Shown piece by piece: positions 24,309 through 32,611 of a stretch of DNA of 64,000 nt (positions are counted from its first letter, which is position 1; every line of letters begins with the position of its first letter). Under the pieces are notes generated by a model. It saw only the letters and a list, made by a program, of their open reading frames with translations. It had not been told where the DNA came from and made no database searches. The DNA lies in assembly GCA_002373165.1 (NCBI GenBank), contig DFJS01000067.1, positions 17,856 to 81,855 on the forward strand, given 5' to 3'. Origin of the DNA: Ruminococcus sp. UBA3665. Lineage in GTDB: Bacteria > Bacillota > Clostridia > Oscillospirales > Ruminococcaceae. Position numbers and translations under genes: made by a program.

Positions 24309-25946
24309 CTATATTTTACAAAATCCGGCCTGCCGTTCCCGCAGAAAAAGTGTTTTCATTTCGTCCTGAGATGTCAGGAACAGCACCAGAATATAAATCA
24401 GCACAGCCGCCAGCACAGCGGCAGGAAACGCCATTCTCTGCGGAAGACAGAACAGAAGCCTGTCATAGCACACCCGCGCCGCCGCCGCACACAGTACGCC
24501 GCCCCAGAACTGCGATATCAGCGGCCCGAACAAGTGCAGAGGTTCGCCGAGTTCTTTTTTCAGACAGTGCAGTGCAAGAATCAGAATGACTCCATAGCAA
24601 AGGCTTGTCGAAATCGCCGCCCCGGCGGTGCAGAATTTCGGAATCAGAAGCAAATTTCCAATCAGCTTGATGCCAATCCCCGGAAGCATGACCTTCACGG
24701 GCAGATCTTCCCTGCCGACTGCCTGCAATAAGCTGAATACAGGAAACGAAAGGCATAAAAAAATCAATCCCGGCGCAAGTGTGCGCAGTCCGTCAACGGC
24801 CGCCTGAATTTCGGCATTTCTTCCGGAGAATAAAAATTCCAGAATGCCTTCCGGGACGGCGAATATGCCGCATCCTGCCGGGACAGCGGCAATTCCGGTC
24901 AGCAGCAGAACTTGTCTGGCATATCCGGCGGCCTGCCGTTTATTTCCGGCGGCCCAGGCCTGCGCCGTGCAGGGCAGAACACTTTTGGCGAACATATTCG
25001 TCAGCGAAGGCACCAGATTAAACACAGTCACTGACAGCCCCATGAACGAACCGTATACAAAAGCGGCGGCCTCTTCCGGAGGAACAGTTCCGGCAAGATC
25101 TGCTTTCTGATAGAAGCCTTCGGCATCAGAAAGCAGCATCCGGGAAAATGCTCTCATCACCGTAAACAAATCCATCAGCGATGTCAGATTTGTAACCAGT
25201 GCGCCGAGTGCCGCCGGAATCATAATTTGAAACAATAATTTTATCATATTACGGGAATCCGGCGGAATTTCTCCGGAAAGCTTCTGTTTTTTCTGAGTCA
25301 GATTTTTCATGACAAGATACAGCCATCCGGCTGCGGAAGAGAGCATCACACCCAGCACTGCGCCCATTGCGCCGCGGCTTTCCCGGGAATAGTCTTTCAG
25401 AATTATAAAATCTGAATTCATGAACAGCTTGCAGAACCACAGGCCGAACGCCAGTTTTGCCACAGCCTCGGCGGCCTGAGAGACTGCCGTCGGCATCATA
25501 CAGCACATACCTTCATAATAGCCGCGTTCGACAGCAGTCAGACAGCAGAATAAAATTGCCGGAGTCATCACAAGCACAGCCGGATAAGCTTCCGGCGAGC
25601 CGGAAGTATGCAGGGCGAAGAATCTGGCACAGCATAAAGAAATCAGCATTCCGGCCAGTCCCAGAATCAGGCACAGCATCCGGGCAGTATTCCGGAGTTT
25701 CAGAGCACTGGCAAACTGTTTTTTTCCTGCAAAATCGGCAGTCGGCCGGGCGACTGCGGTTGAAAGTCCCGTTACCAGAACTGCATAAACCGGCAGGAAC
25801 AAGCCGTAAGCACAGCTGAAATATCCCATGCCTGTACCGCCAAGCAGTGCTGTCAGCGGCAGTTTGAACATTGCGCCGCACAGTTTTGCAAACACTGCCG
25901 ATGCCGTCAGCAGAAGCGACCCCTGTAAAAATGTCTGTTTTTTCAT
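24309..25946 (-). CDS. spoVB: Polysaccharide/lipid II flippase-like MVF family protein (SpoVB-like)
   Basis: The product (545 aa) is a 12-14-helix MOP-superfamily membrane protein. The start KKQTFLQGSLLLTASAVFAKLCGAMFKLPL and GLSTAVARPTADFAGKKQ near residue 70 match the SpoVB/YtgP/YkvU group, which moves lipid-linked cell-wall precursors, in SpoVB's case during spore cortex synthesis. The ATG at 25946 follows AAAGGGG; the upstream ATG at 25976 lacks an SD. Assignment to SpoVB rather than another paralogue is plausible given the other sporulation genes but not certain. Confidence 0.75.
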   Translation of the reverse strand: MKKQTFLQGSLLLTASAVFAKLCGAMFKLPLTALLGGTGMGYFSCAYGLFLPVYAVLVTGLSTAVARPTADFAGKKQFASALKLRNTARMLCLILGLAGMLISLCCARFFALHTSGSPEAYPAVLVMTPAILFCCLTAVERGYYEGMCCMMPTAVSQAAEAVAKLAFGLWFCKLFMNSDFIILKDYSRESRGAMGAVLGVMLSSAAGWLYLVMKNLTQKKQKLSGEIPPDSRNMIKLLFQIMIPAALGALVTNLTSLMDLFTVMRAFSRMLLSDAEGFYQKADLAGTVPPEEAAAFVYGSFMGLSVTVFNLVPSLTNMFAKSVLPCTAQAWAAGNKRQAAGYARQVLLLTGIAAVPAGCGIFAVPEGILEFLFSGRNAEIQAAVDGLRTLAPGLIFLCLSFPVFSLLQAVGREDLPVKVMLPGIGIKLIGNLLLIPKFCTAGAAISTSLCYGVILILALHCLKKELGEPLHLFGPLISQFWGGVLCAAAARVCYDRLLFCLPQRMAFPAAVLAAVLIYILVLFLTSQDEMKTLFLRERQAGFCKI

Positions 25947-26017
25947 AAGCCTGACCCCTTTCAGAAGCATTTCCAAAAAAATTTCACGGAACAGAAGGAT
26001 TTTTTTTTAAAATGCTA

Positions 26018-26046
26018 TTGCCGAAACTAAAATTTTGTGCTATAAT
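26018..26046 (+). promoter_or_regulatory. Promoter of the aminotransferase-trpS-mazG-hup region
   Basis: TTGCCG (26018-26023), 17 nt, TATAAT (26041-26046), about 60 nt before the ATG at 26106. Confidence 0.65.
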
Positions 26047-26105
26047 AATAACAGCACTCTGTAAACTGACAGAGAATTTGAATCGCAAAAGGTGAAAAAA
26101 TAGTT

Positions 26106-27299
26106 ATGAATTATCAGTTTTCTGAAAAAGTTTCTCATTTGCAGGCTTCTGCTATCAGAGAAATTTTAAAATTTACCTCCGTACCGGGTGTGATTTCCTT
26201 TGCAGCCGGAAATCCGGCTCCGGAAGCCTTTCCTGTCGATACTGTACGCGAAATTGCTTCTGAACTGTTTCAGAATGACCCCATTGCTGTTTTGCAGTAC
26301 GGCATTACCGAAGGCTACCTGCCGTTAAGAAATCTCATGAAAGAACGCATGGCAGACCAGGGCAATTTCAAAGCAGATTCTGAAGAATTGATTATCACAT
26401 CCGGCGCACAGCAGGTGATGGAGCTTGCCTGCAAATCGCTGTGCAATCCCGGCGATACGCTGATCTGCGAAGCTCCCAGTTTTATCGGCTCGCTGAATGC
26501 TTTTAAATCCTATAATGTCAATCTGGTAGGCGTGCCGCTGGATGACGAGGGCATGAATCCCGAACTGCTGGAAAAAGCACTGAAAGAAAATCCCAATACA
26601 AAATTGATTTATTTAATCCTGAACTTCCAGAATCCTACCGGCAAAACAACGACTTTAAAGCGTCGTAAAGAATTATATGCACTGGCACAGAAATATAATA
26701 CTATGATAATTGAAGACAATCCCTATGGAGATCTGAGATTTGCCGGCGAGGAAGTCCCCACAATCAAGAGTATGGATACAGACGGCAGAGTTATCTATGC
26801 CGGAAGCTTCTCAAAAGTGCTTGCGCCGGGCATTCGTGTAGGATACGGCATTGCTCCGAAGGAAGTTATTTCAAAAATGGTTGTCTGCAAGCAGGTATCT
26901 GACGTGCAGACGAATAATTTCGGCCAGATGCTGGCTTATCAGTTCATGCAGAAAGTAGATTTCGATGCCCATCTTGCTAAATTAAGAGCAATTTATAAAC
27001 AGAAAGCAGAAAGAATGCTTTCCGGCATTGAAGCACATTTTTCTGATAAAGTCAGCTATACCCGTCCGGAAGGCGGTCTGTTCCTGTGGTGTACGCTTCC
27101 GGAAGGCAGTGATATGACGGGCTTCTGCTCCAAGGCCGTGCAGGAATATAAAATTGCTGTTGTTCCCGGCAATGCCTTCATGGTATCCGAAAGCGATGTG
27201 ACATATTCTTTCCGGCTGAATTATTCCACACCTACAGACGATGCCATTGACAAGGGCATTGCTGTGCTGGGTCAGCTGACAAAAGAAATGTTTGATTAA
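26106..27299 (+). CDS. PLP-dependent aminotransferase (LysN/2-aminoadipate type)
   Basis: The product (397 aa) belongs to the MocR/LysN subgroup of class I aminotransferases but lacks an N-terminal GntR DNA-binding domain. Landmarks: VISFAAGNPAPEAFP near residue 29, TSGAQQVMELACK near 98, FQNPTGKTT near 178, EDNPYGDLRF near 205, and the PLP lysine in GSFSKVLAPGIRVGY near 235. Likely an amino acid:2-oxoglutarate transaminase of broad specificity. First gene of a plus-strand run. Confidence 0.88.
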   Translation: MNYQFSEKVSHLQASAIREILKFTSVPGVISFAAGNPAPEAFPVDTVREIASELFQNDPIAVLQYGITEGYLPLRNLMKERMADQGNFKADSEELIITSGAQQVMELACKSLCNPGDTLICEAPSFIGSLNAFKSYNVNLVGVPLDDEGMNPELLEKALKENPNTKLIYLILNFQNPTGKTTTLKRRKELYALAQKYNTMIIEDNPYGDLRFAGEEVPTIKSMDTDGRVIYAGSFSKVLAPGIRVGYGIAPKEVISKMVVCKQVSDVQTNNFGQMLAYQFMQKVDFDAHLAKLRAIYKQKAERMLSGIEAHFSDKVSYTRPEGGLFLWCTLPEGSDMTGFCSKAVQEYKIAVVPGNAFMVSESDVTYSFRLNYSTPTDDAIDKGIAVLGQLTKEMFD

Positions 27300-27337
27300 T
27301 TTAATTTTATTTTATTTCAAGAAAGGAATTTTTTATC

Positions 27338-27877
27338 ATGGCAATTGTAAGACGTTCTCCCTTAGATCCCTATCCGGTTACGCCGGGCTATCTGGCCACC
27401 AGAAACAGTGCACTGCACATTCCGCCTGTGCAGTTCTCGAACATGAAATTCAAATCTGACGAAGTTTACGGCATTGTAATTGATATTCCGCTGGGTCAGA
27501 CAATCATGGTAACCATGGTCTGCTTTATCAACGGCGCAGCAAATCTGTACTTCAACAACGGCAGTGAATATACAGGCGCATCGACAAAATACAAATCTGT
27601 CGTACAGGCGGCCAGAAATCTGGTAGTCAATGCAACCGCCCTCAAGCAGACCTGCAAGAGAACATCACAGTTTCCTCTGCCTGTTGCCGGAAAGCATTTT
27701 GTCTACATGATGACCAAGCGCGGCATTTTCAAAGCCGAAATTGACCCCAGAACAGTTCAGCAGGATTCCAAAGAAAAACGTGTGGTTTATTATCTTTACC
27801 AGCAGGTAATGGGTGCACTGCGGGTGGCACAGCTCCGTGATGCAGAAAATCTGCCGGAAGGCGGTAATCAGGCATGA
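27338..27877 (+). CDS. Conserved hypothetical protein, 179 aa
   Basis: I do not recognise a named family. The product is soluble, with no signal peptide, a basic profile and mixed alpha/beta pattern (VYGIVIDIPLGQTIMVTMVCFINGAANLYFNNGSEY). It has a clear SD (AAGAAAGGA), sits 38 bp after the aminotransferase and overlaps trpS by 4 bp, so it is a genuine cotranscribed gene. It may be restricted to relatives of this organism. Confidence 0.65.
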   Translation: MAIVRRSPLDPYPVTPGYLATRNSALHIPPVQFSNMKFKSDEVYGIVIDIPLGQTIMVTMVCFINGAANLYFNNGSEYTGASTKYKSVVQAARNLVVNATALKQTCKRTSQFPLPVAGKHFVYMMTKRGIFKAEIDPRTVQQDSKEKRVVYYLYQQVMGALRVAQLRDAENLPEGGNQA

Positions 27878-28881
27878 GTGAACAGAAAAAACTGATTTTC
27901 AGCGGCATTCAGCCCACAGGCACTTTCACACTGGGAAACTATATCGGCGCAATCCGCAACTGGAAACCCCTCCAGGATGATTACAGATGCATCTACTGTG
28001 TTGTGGATGAACATGCAATTACGGTAAAAATCGAACCGGCCAAGCTTCGTCAGAAAACACTGGAAGCCTATGCACAGCTGCTTGCCTGCGGCATCGATCT
28101 GGATAAATCTTTGCTGTTTATTCAAAGCCATGTGCCGACTCATGCACAGCTTTCCTGGATTCTGAACTGTTCCACACAGTTCGGCGAACTTTCCAGAATG
28201 ACACAGTTCAAAGACAAAAGTCAGAAACATCCGGATGATGTCAACGCCGGACTGTTTGACTATCCTGTCCTGATGGCCGCGGATATTCTGGTTTATAATG
28301 CCGATCTGGTTCCTGTAGGCGCAGATCAGATGCAGCATCTGGAGCTTGCCCGTACAATTGCAAGAAGATTCAACGGCCGTTACGGCGAAACTTTCACAGT
28401 TCCGGAAGGCTATGTTGCTCCTGTGGGCGCAAAAGTCATGTCTTTGCAGGAACCGACAAAGAAAATGTCTAAATCGGACGAAAATCCCAATGCTGTGATT
28501 TTAATTCTGGATGATAAAGACACAATTATCCGGAAATTCAAAAGAGCCGTGACGGACAGCGAAACAGAAATTGCATTCCGTGAAGGCAAGGACGGTATTA
28601 ATAATCTGCTGACAATCTATTCTGCCGTAACAGGAAAAACCATTCCGGAAGCCGAACAGGAATTTGCCGGACAGGGTTACGGTACATTCAAGATTGCCGT
28701 GGGCGAAGCCGTGGCCGATCATCTTGCGCCGGTACGTGAAGAATATGCCCGTCTGATTGCCGATAAGGCATATCTGAAAGACTGCTACACCCGCTGTGCC
28801 GGAGAAGCTCTGCGCTATTCCCAGAGAATCTTGAATAAAGTTTATAAAAAAGTCGGCTTTATTGCTTCTGAAATCAGGTGA
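27874..28881 (+). CDS. trpS: Tryptophan--tRNA ligase
   Basis: The product (335 aa) is a class I aminoacyl-tRNA synthetase charging tRNA-Trp. FSGIQPTGTFTLGNYIGA near residue 9 holds the HIGH-equivalent (TLGN), VGADQMQHLELARTIARRFN near 148 is the Trp-site region, and KKMSKSDENP near 203 is the KMSKS loop. Normal length. No T-box leader precedes the operon. Confidence 0.95.
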   Translation: MSEQKKLIFSGIQPTGTFTLGNYIGAIRNWKPLQDDYRCIYCVVDEHAITVKIEPAKLRQKTLEAYAQLLACGIDLDKSLLFIQSHVPTHAQLSWILNCSTQFGELSRMTQFKDKSQKHPDDVNAGLFDYPVLMAADILVYNADLVPVGADQMQHLELARTIARRFNGRYGETFTVPEGYVAPVGAKVMSLQEPTKKMSKSDENPNAVILILDDKDTIIRKFKRAVTDSETEIAFREGKDGINNLLTIYSAVTGKTIPEAEQEFAGQGYGTFKIAVGEAVADHLAPVREEYARLIADKAYLKDCYTRCAGEALRYSQRILNKVYKKVGFIASEIR

Positions 28882-28886
28882 TCCGC

Positions 28887-29690
28887 ATGGTAGACTATAC
28901 ACAGAAAGAGACTTATCAGATTCAGGATTTGCAGGAAATTGTCAGACTTCTGCGCAGTCCCGGCGGCTGTCCCTGGGATAAGGAACAGAATCATACTTCT
29001 ATCCGCAACGACTTTCTGGAAGAAGCTTACGAAGCTGTCGAAGCCATCGATCTGCTTAACATGGATATGATGCGCGAAGAACTGGGCGATGTGCTCTTGC
29101 AGGTAGTCTTTCACTGCACACTTGCCGAAGAAGAAAAAGCATTTGATTTTAATGCCGTCTGTGACGAAATCTGCAAAAAGCTGATTATCCGTCATCCGCA
29201 TGTGTTCGGCGATGTTGTCGCCAATGATACGGAAACTGTCCTGAATAACTGGGATGCCATCAAAAAAGAAACCAAGCATCAGGAAACGTATACTGATACG
29301 CTCCAGGCCGTAGCCAAGTCACTGCCTGCGCTCGCCAGAGCACAGAAAGTCGGCAAACGTGCCAAAAAAGCCGGTATGGACTTCCGCACTGCACAGGATG
29401 CCTTCTCCTGCATTCAGGCCGAACATGACGAACTTCAGGAAGCCATGCAGTCCGCCGATCAGAACCGCATAGAAGAAGAATTCGGCGATCTGCTTTTTTC
29501 CTGCGTCAATACCGCCCGTCATCTGGGCATAGATGCCGAACAGGCACTCTCCAGAGCAACGGAAAAATTCATCCGCCGCTTTGCCGCGACCGAACAGCTT
29601 GTGACAGAATCCGGAAAAAATATGCCTGACCTGCCTATTGAAGAACTTGATCTTTACTGGAATCAGGCCAAACAACAAACTGATTTATAA
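28887..29690 (+). CDS. mazG: Nucleoside triphosphate pyrophosphohydrolase MazG
   Basis: The product (267 aa) hydrolyses NTPs and dNTPs to NMP and PPi. The N-terminal domain has RLLRSPGGCPWDKEQNHTS near residue 20 and the metal-binding EExxE/ExxD pattern (LEEAYEAVEAI ... EELGDVLLQVVFH). A second MazG domain follows (EHDELQEAMQ ... EEFGDLLFSCVN), as in the E. coli-type tandem enzyme. A GTG at 28878 overlapping the trpS stop is an alternative start; the ATG at 28887 has AGGTG at good spacing. Confidence 0.92.
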   Translation: MVDYTQKETYQIQDLQEIVRLLRSPGGCPWDKEQNHTSIRNDFLEEAYEAVEAIDLLNMDMMREELGDVLLQVVFHCTLAEEEKAFDFNAVCDEICKKLIIRHPHVFGDVVANDTETVLNNWDAIKKETKHQETYTDTLQAVAKSLPALARAQKVGKRAKKAGMDFRTAQDAFSCIQAEHDELQEAMQSADQNRIEEEFGDLLFSCVNTARHLGIDAEQALSRATEKFIRRFAATEQLVTESGKNMPDLPIEELDLYWNQAKQQTDL

Positions 29691-29720
29691 TTTTTATCAT
29701 TTTTACAGGAGGAATTTATC

Positions 29721-30005
29721 ATGACTAAATCTGAATTAATCGCTATGTATGCCAAGAACAGAGACCGCAAAAGAAAAGATGCCGAAGCCGATGTTAATTT
29801 TATTTTTGATACCATCTGTGCTTCTCTTGCCGAAGGCGAAAAAGTTGTCCTGACTGGTTTTGGTACATTCGATGTGCGCGAACGCAAGGAAAAACGCTGT
29901 CTGAATCCCCGTACCCGCGAACCGATTCAGCTTCCTTCCGGCAAAGCTCCTGCCTTCAAGGCCGGCAGAGGCCTCAAAGAAGCCGTAAATCCCAAAAAGG
30001 ACTGA
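29721..30005 (+). CDS. hup: HU family DNA-binding protein
   Basis: The product (94 aa) is a histone-like protein: MTKSELIAMYAKN start, dimer helix, then VVLTGFGTFDVRERKEKRCLNPRT and the beta-arm tip with PSGKAPAFKAGRGLKEAVN. It bends DNA in the nucleoid. SD AGGAGG precedes it. The order mazG-hup-(lipoprotein)-S4 protein resembles Bacillus mazG-yabN/yabO neighbourhoods, where HU-like genes also occur. Confidence 0.93.
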   Translation: MTKSELIAMYAKNRDRKRKDAEADVNFIFDTICASLAEGEKVVLTGFGTFDVRERKEKRCLNPRTREPIQLPSGKAPAFKAGRGLKEAVNPKKD

Positions 30006-30012
30006 TCTTTCT

Positions 30013-31023
30013 ATGAAAAAGAATATCCTGAAAAAATCCATTTCCTGCTGTCTGGCATTCTGTGCCGTTCTGCTGTGCTGTCATGCGTGCGGCACGGAGA
30101 CAGAAAAGCCGGATACCATCGAAGATATTCTCAACCCAAGACGAAACGAGCAGGAAACGGAAACAGAAACTTCTTCCGCACATCTGACGGAAGAAACCCA
30201 GGAATCGACAGAATATCAGAGTCTTTTCTTTCCGGAGACGAATATTCCTACAGAAGTGCCCGAAACTTACGCGGCGGAAACAGAAACGGCCTCTGAATTT
30301 GTCCTTCCCTCGGAAACACTTCCTGTCGCAGTGACAGTACCCGTGGCAGAAACGGAAACAGAAACAGCCGTCCCGGAAATTTCTTCCGCAGAATGGGAAA
30401 CCGCTTACAGAGAATTTCTTGAAAGAAAATCTTTTCAGCGGCAGATTTCTGCCGATGTGCAGGAAGCCGATACACGCTTTCTGTTATTATATTTAAATCA
30501 GGACGATATTCCGGAACTGTTTATTCAGACTACTATGGAAGTGCTGATTTATTCCTGTCACAACGGCCGTGTAGTCTATATCGATCATTTTTATCCCAGT
30601 CATTATACTTATAATTTTTACTACCGGCCATATCATAACACCCTTGGTTCTTTGCAGGGTTCGGTCATGGCGGACGGGACTTATCTGGAAATTTATGAAT
30701 TTGAAGATTCGCCGCTTTCCGCTTCCGGCCTGGTGCTGAAAACAACCTATTGTTATCCTACCAGGGATTACAGCTACGAAATCTACGCCGAACGCGGCAT
30801 GAATATCGACCTTGACAAAGCCCCGGAACTGGATGTGCATCCGGACCGGGCAAATAATCTCGGCAGCAGCTGGATTACCATCCCGGATGTACTGGAGGCC
30901 AGCCCCTGCATTCCGCGTTATGAAATGACAGAAGAAGATCTGGATGCTCTGTTCGGCTCGAAAGAAACAGATCCCACAGAAGAAACGGAAGAAACTCAGG
31001 AGAAAAAATATGCGTTTAGATAA
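30013..31023 (+). CDS. Secreted lipoprotein with Glu/Thr-rich linker, unknown function
   Basis: The product (336 aa) has a Cys-rich signal peptide (CCLAFCAVLLCCHAC), lipidation likely at the last Cys (HACG), a long acidic E/T-rich linker (about 30-120), and a globular C-terminal domain with FLLLYLNQDDIPELFI near residue 157. This last motif (LDxDxxPEL-like) recurs in Firmicute lipoproteins that carry a single calcium-binding-like loop. It overlaps the S4-domain gene by 14 bp. Function unknown. Confidence 0.7.
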   Translation: MKKNILKKSISCCLAFCAVLLCCHACGTETEKPDTIEDILNPRRNEQETETETSSAHLTEETQESTEYQSLFFPETNIPTEVPETYAAETETASEFVLPSETLPVAVTVPVAETETETAVPEISSAEWETAYREFLERKSFQRQISADVQEADTRFLLLYLNQDDIPELFIQTTMEVLIYSCHNGRVVYIDHFYPSHYTYNFYYRPYHNTLGSLQGSVMADGTYLEIYEFEDSPLSASGLVLKTTYCYPTRDYSYEIYAERGMNIDLDKAPELDVHPDRANNLGSSWITIPDVLEASPCIPRYEMTEEDLDALFGSKETDPTEETEETQEKKYAFR

Positions 31024-31249
31024 ATATCTTAAAAATTCCCGGCTGATCAAACGCCGGACAATCGCCAACGAGGCCTGCGATGCCGGAAAGGTGCTTGTCA
31101 ATGATAAAGTCGCCCGTGCTTCTTACGATGTCAAACTGAATGATATTATTGAAATTCAGATGGGTGCAAAAGCCGTGAAAGTCCGTGTGCTGGCACTTTC
31201 TGAAAATGCAACGAAGGCCAATGCCGCTGCCATGTACGAAGTAGTCTGA
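31010..31249 (+). CDS. rqcP: S4-domain RNA-binding protein RqcP (YabO/Hsp15-like)
   Basis: The product (79 aa) is one S4 domain: MRLDKYLKNSRLIKRRTIAN, AGKVLVNDKVAR, LNDIIEIQMGAKAVKVRV. In Bacillus, RqcP binds stalled 50S subunits and helps RqcH add poly-Ala tails. The ATG at 31010 has AGGAG upstream and overlaps the lipoprotein gene. RqcH is not in this window. Confidence 0.88.
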   Translation: MRLDKYLKNSRLIKRRTIANEACDAGKVLVNDKVARASYDVKLNDIIEIQMGAKAVKVRVLALSENATKANAAAMYEVV

Positions 31250-31258
31250 ATTTTATAC

Positions 31259-31289
31259 AAAAACTCCCTGCTTTTCCGGGGAGTTTTTG
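31259..31289 (+). terminator. Terminator after rqcP
   Basis: AAAACTCCC... pairs with GGGAGTTTTT around a short loop, closing the mazG-hup-rqcP run. Confidence 0.85.
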
Positions 31290-31435
31290 TCTGTTTGATA
31301 GAAAACAAAAAATTTTTCAAAAAAATATCCAATATTTTTCCCATTTTGTTGTTATATAAACAGAAGGCTGTCAGCCGGACAGATTATTTATTATTTTTTG
31401 AAGTATCCAAGCTAATCGCTTTTCGTAAAGAGGTA

Positions 31436-31483
31436 AAACCGAAAGGACGCTCCCACTGCGCAAGGGAACGTCCTTTTCGGTTT
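31436..31483 (-). terminator. Long hairpin terminator of the sugar-binding protein gene
   Basis: AAACCGAAAGGACG (31437-31450) pairs AACGTCCTTTTCGGTTT with one bulge, and CTCCC pairs GGGA inside. It lies just downstream of the minus-strand stop at 31492. The stem is unusually long. Confidence 0.7.
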
Positions 31484-31491
31484 GCTAGAAA

Positions 31492-32457
31492 TCATCCCAC
31501 TGGATGAATCATAAACTGAATATCTTCATGATTCAGATTTTCTTCTGTTACAAGAGCAATTCCTGTATCCATCATAGCAGAGGGAATTTCCTGACCTTTC
31601 AGCAGATACGATGCCGCCATCACGCCGAAATATCCCATATTATAAGGATTCTGTACAATGACACCGGCCAGTGTGCCGTTATTGATATCTGCATCTGCGC
31701 CGTCGAAATAGTCAAAGCCGACTACCTGCACCTGACCTTCGGAAATCGTGCCGTCTTTCACAAGACTGTTCACAGCCTGACAGGCTCCTATTGTAGTGGG
31801 CTGATTGGTTGCATAGAGAATATCAATCTCAGGATTTTCCGTAATCATCTGTACAGCAGTATCTTTGGTTTTGGCAGAATCGCCGCCGCAGTCCACGGGT
31901 TCGAGCAGCTGGATGCCGTCCGCAGTATCGAACGAACTCACAAAGCCGCTGGTTCTCTGCTGTGCAGTCTGGGAAGCACTGTCATGAGTCAGCACAGCAA
32001 CGACAGAATCTTTTTCGGCGATTTCTTTGACATATCTTCCGGCGACTGCCGAGGCGGATTCGTTCTGTGTACCGATAAAAGCAGTACGTGTTTCCAGAGA
32101 AATATCACTGTCGATAGTGATAACCGGAATGCCTTTCTGAATCACCTGTGACAGAGCATCATTCATTTCGTCCATGACGACCGGCGCAAGCACAATTGCC
32201 TGTGCGCCGTCGGAAACGGCCTGATTGACAAGGTCGATTTGTTTTTGATAATCTTCTTTTTCGGGCGCGGTATAAGATACACTGACATCCAGTTCAGATT
32301 CTGCATCTTCCACAGCTTTTTTGACAGAATCCCAATAAGGGTCAGTACTTTTACAGATAACTGCAATTTTCATTTCCGGCGAATCTTTCTGTTTAGAGCA
32401 GGCAGTACAAGTTACCGTCAGCATGACTGCGGACAGCAGAGCAATTAATTTTTTCAT
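31492..32457 (-). CDS. Sugar ABC transporter substrate-binding lipoprotein (RbsB-like), orphan
   Basis: The product (321 aa) has lipobox TCTAC (Cys20) and a type I periplasmic-binding-protein fold: IAVICKSTDPYWDSVKKAVEDA near residue 31, AIVLAPVVMDEMNDAL near 85, DSDISLETRTAFIGTQN near 115, and the hinge region QVVGFDYFDGADADINNGTL. It is of the ribose/galactose/AI-2 binding group. No permease or ATPase gene is adjacent, so it either serves a transporter encoded elsewhere or acts as a receptor. Promoter with a downstream palindrome suggests repression. Confidence 0.85.
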   Translation of the reverse strand: MKKLIALLSAVMLTVTCTACSKQKDSPEMKIAVICKSTDPYWDSVKKAVEDAESELDVSVSYTAPEKEDYQKQIDLVNQAVSDGAQAIVLAPVVMDEMNDALSQVIQKGIPVITIDSDISLETRTAFIGTQNESASAVAGRYVKEIAEKDSVVAVLTHDSASQTAQQRTSGFVSSFDTADGIQLLEPVDCGGDSAKTKDTAVQMITENPEIDILYATNQPTTIGACQAVNSLVKDGTISEGQVQVVGFDYFDGADADINNGTLAGVIVQNPYNMGYFGVMAASYLLKGQEIPSAMMDTGIALVTEENLNHEDIQFMIHPVG

Positions 32458-32506
32458 GACAAATTCCCTTCTCAGATAATTATTTTAATAATGTTTTGCA
32501 ACAATC

Positions 32507-32556
32507 AATTGTAGGTTGACAATTCTATTATAGCACAGTATTACAAATCCTGTCAA
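32507..32556 (-). promoter_or_regulatory. Promoter and operator of the RbsB-like gene
   Basis: Minus-strand TTGACA (32551-32556), 18 nt, TATAAT (32527-32532). Immediately downstream is the palindrome AATTGT-N6-ACAATT (32507-32524), which covers the start site and is ideally placed for a repressor. Confidence 0.75.
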
Positions 32557-32611
32557 GTTATAATATACAAAAAAGAAGAAGATTTTTGAAAAAATCAGTT
32601 CAATATGCTGT

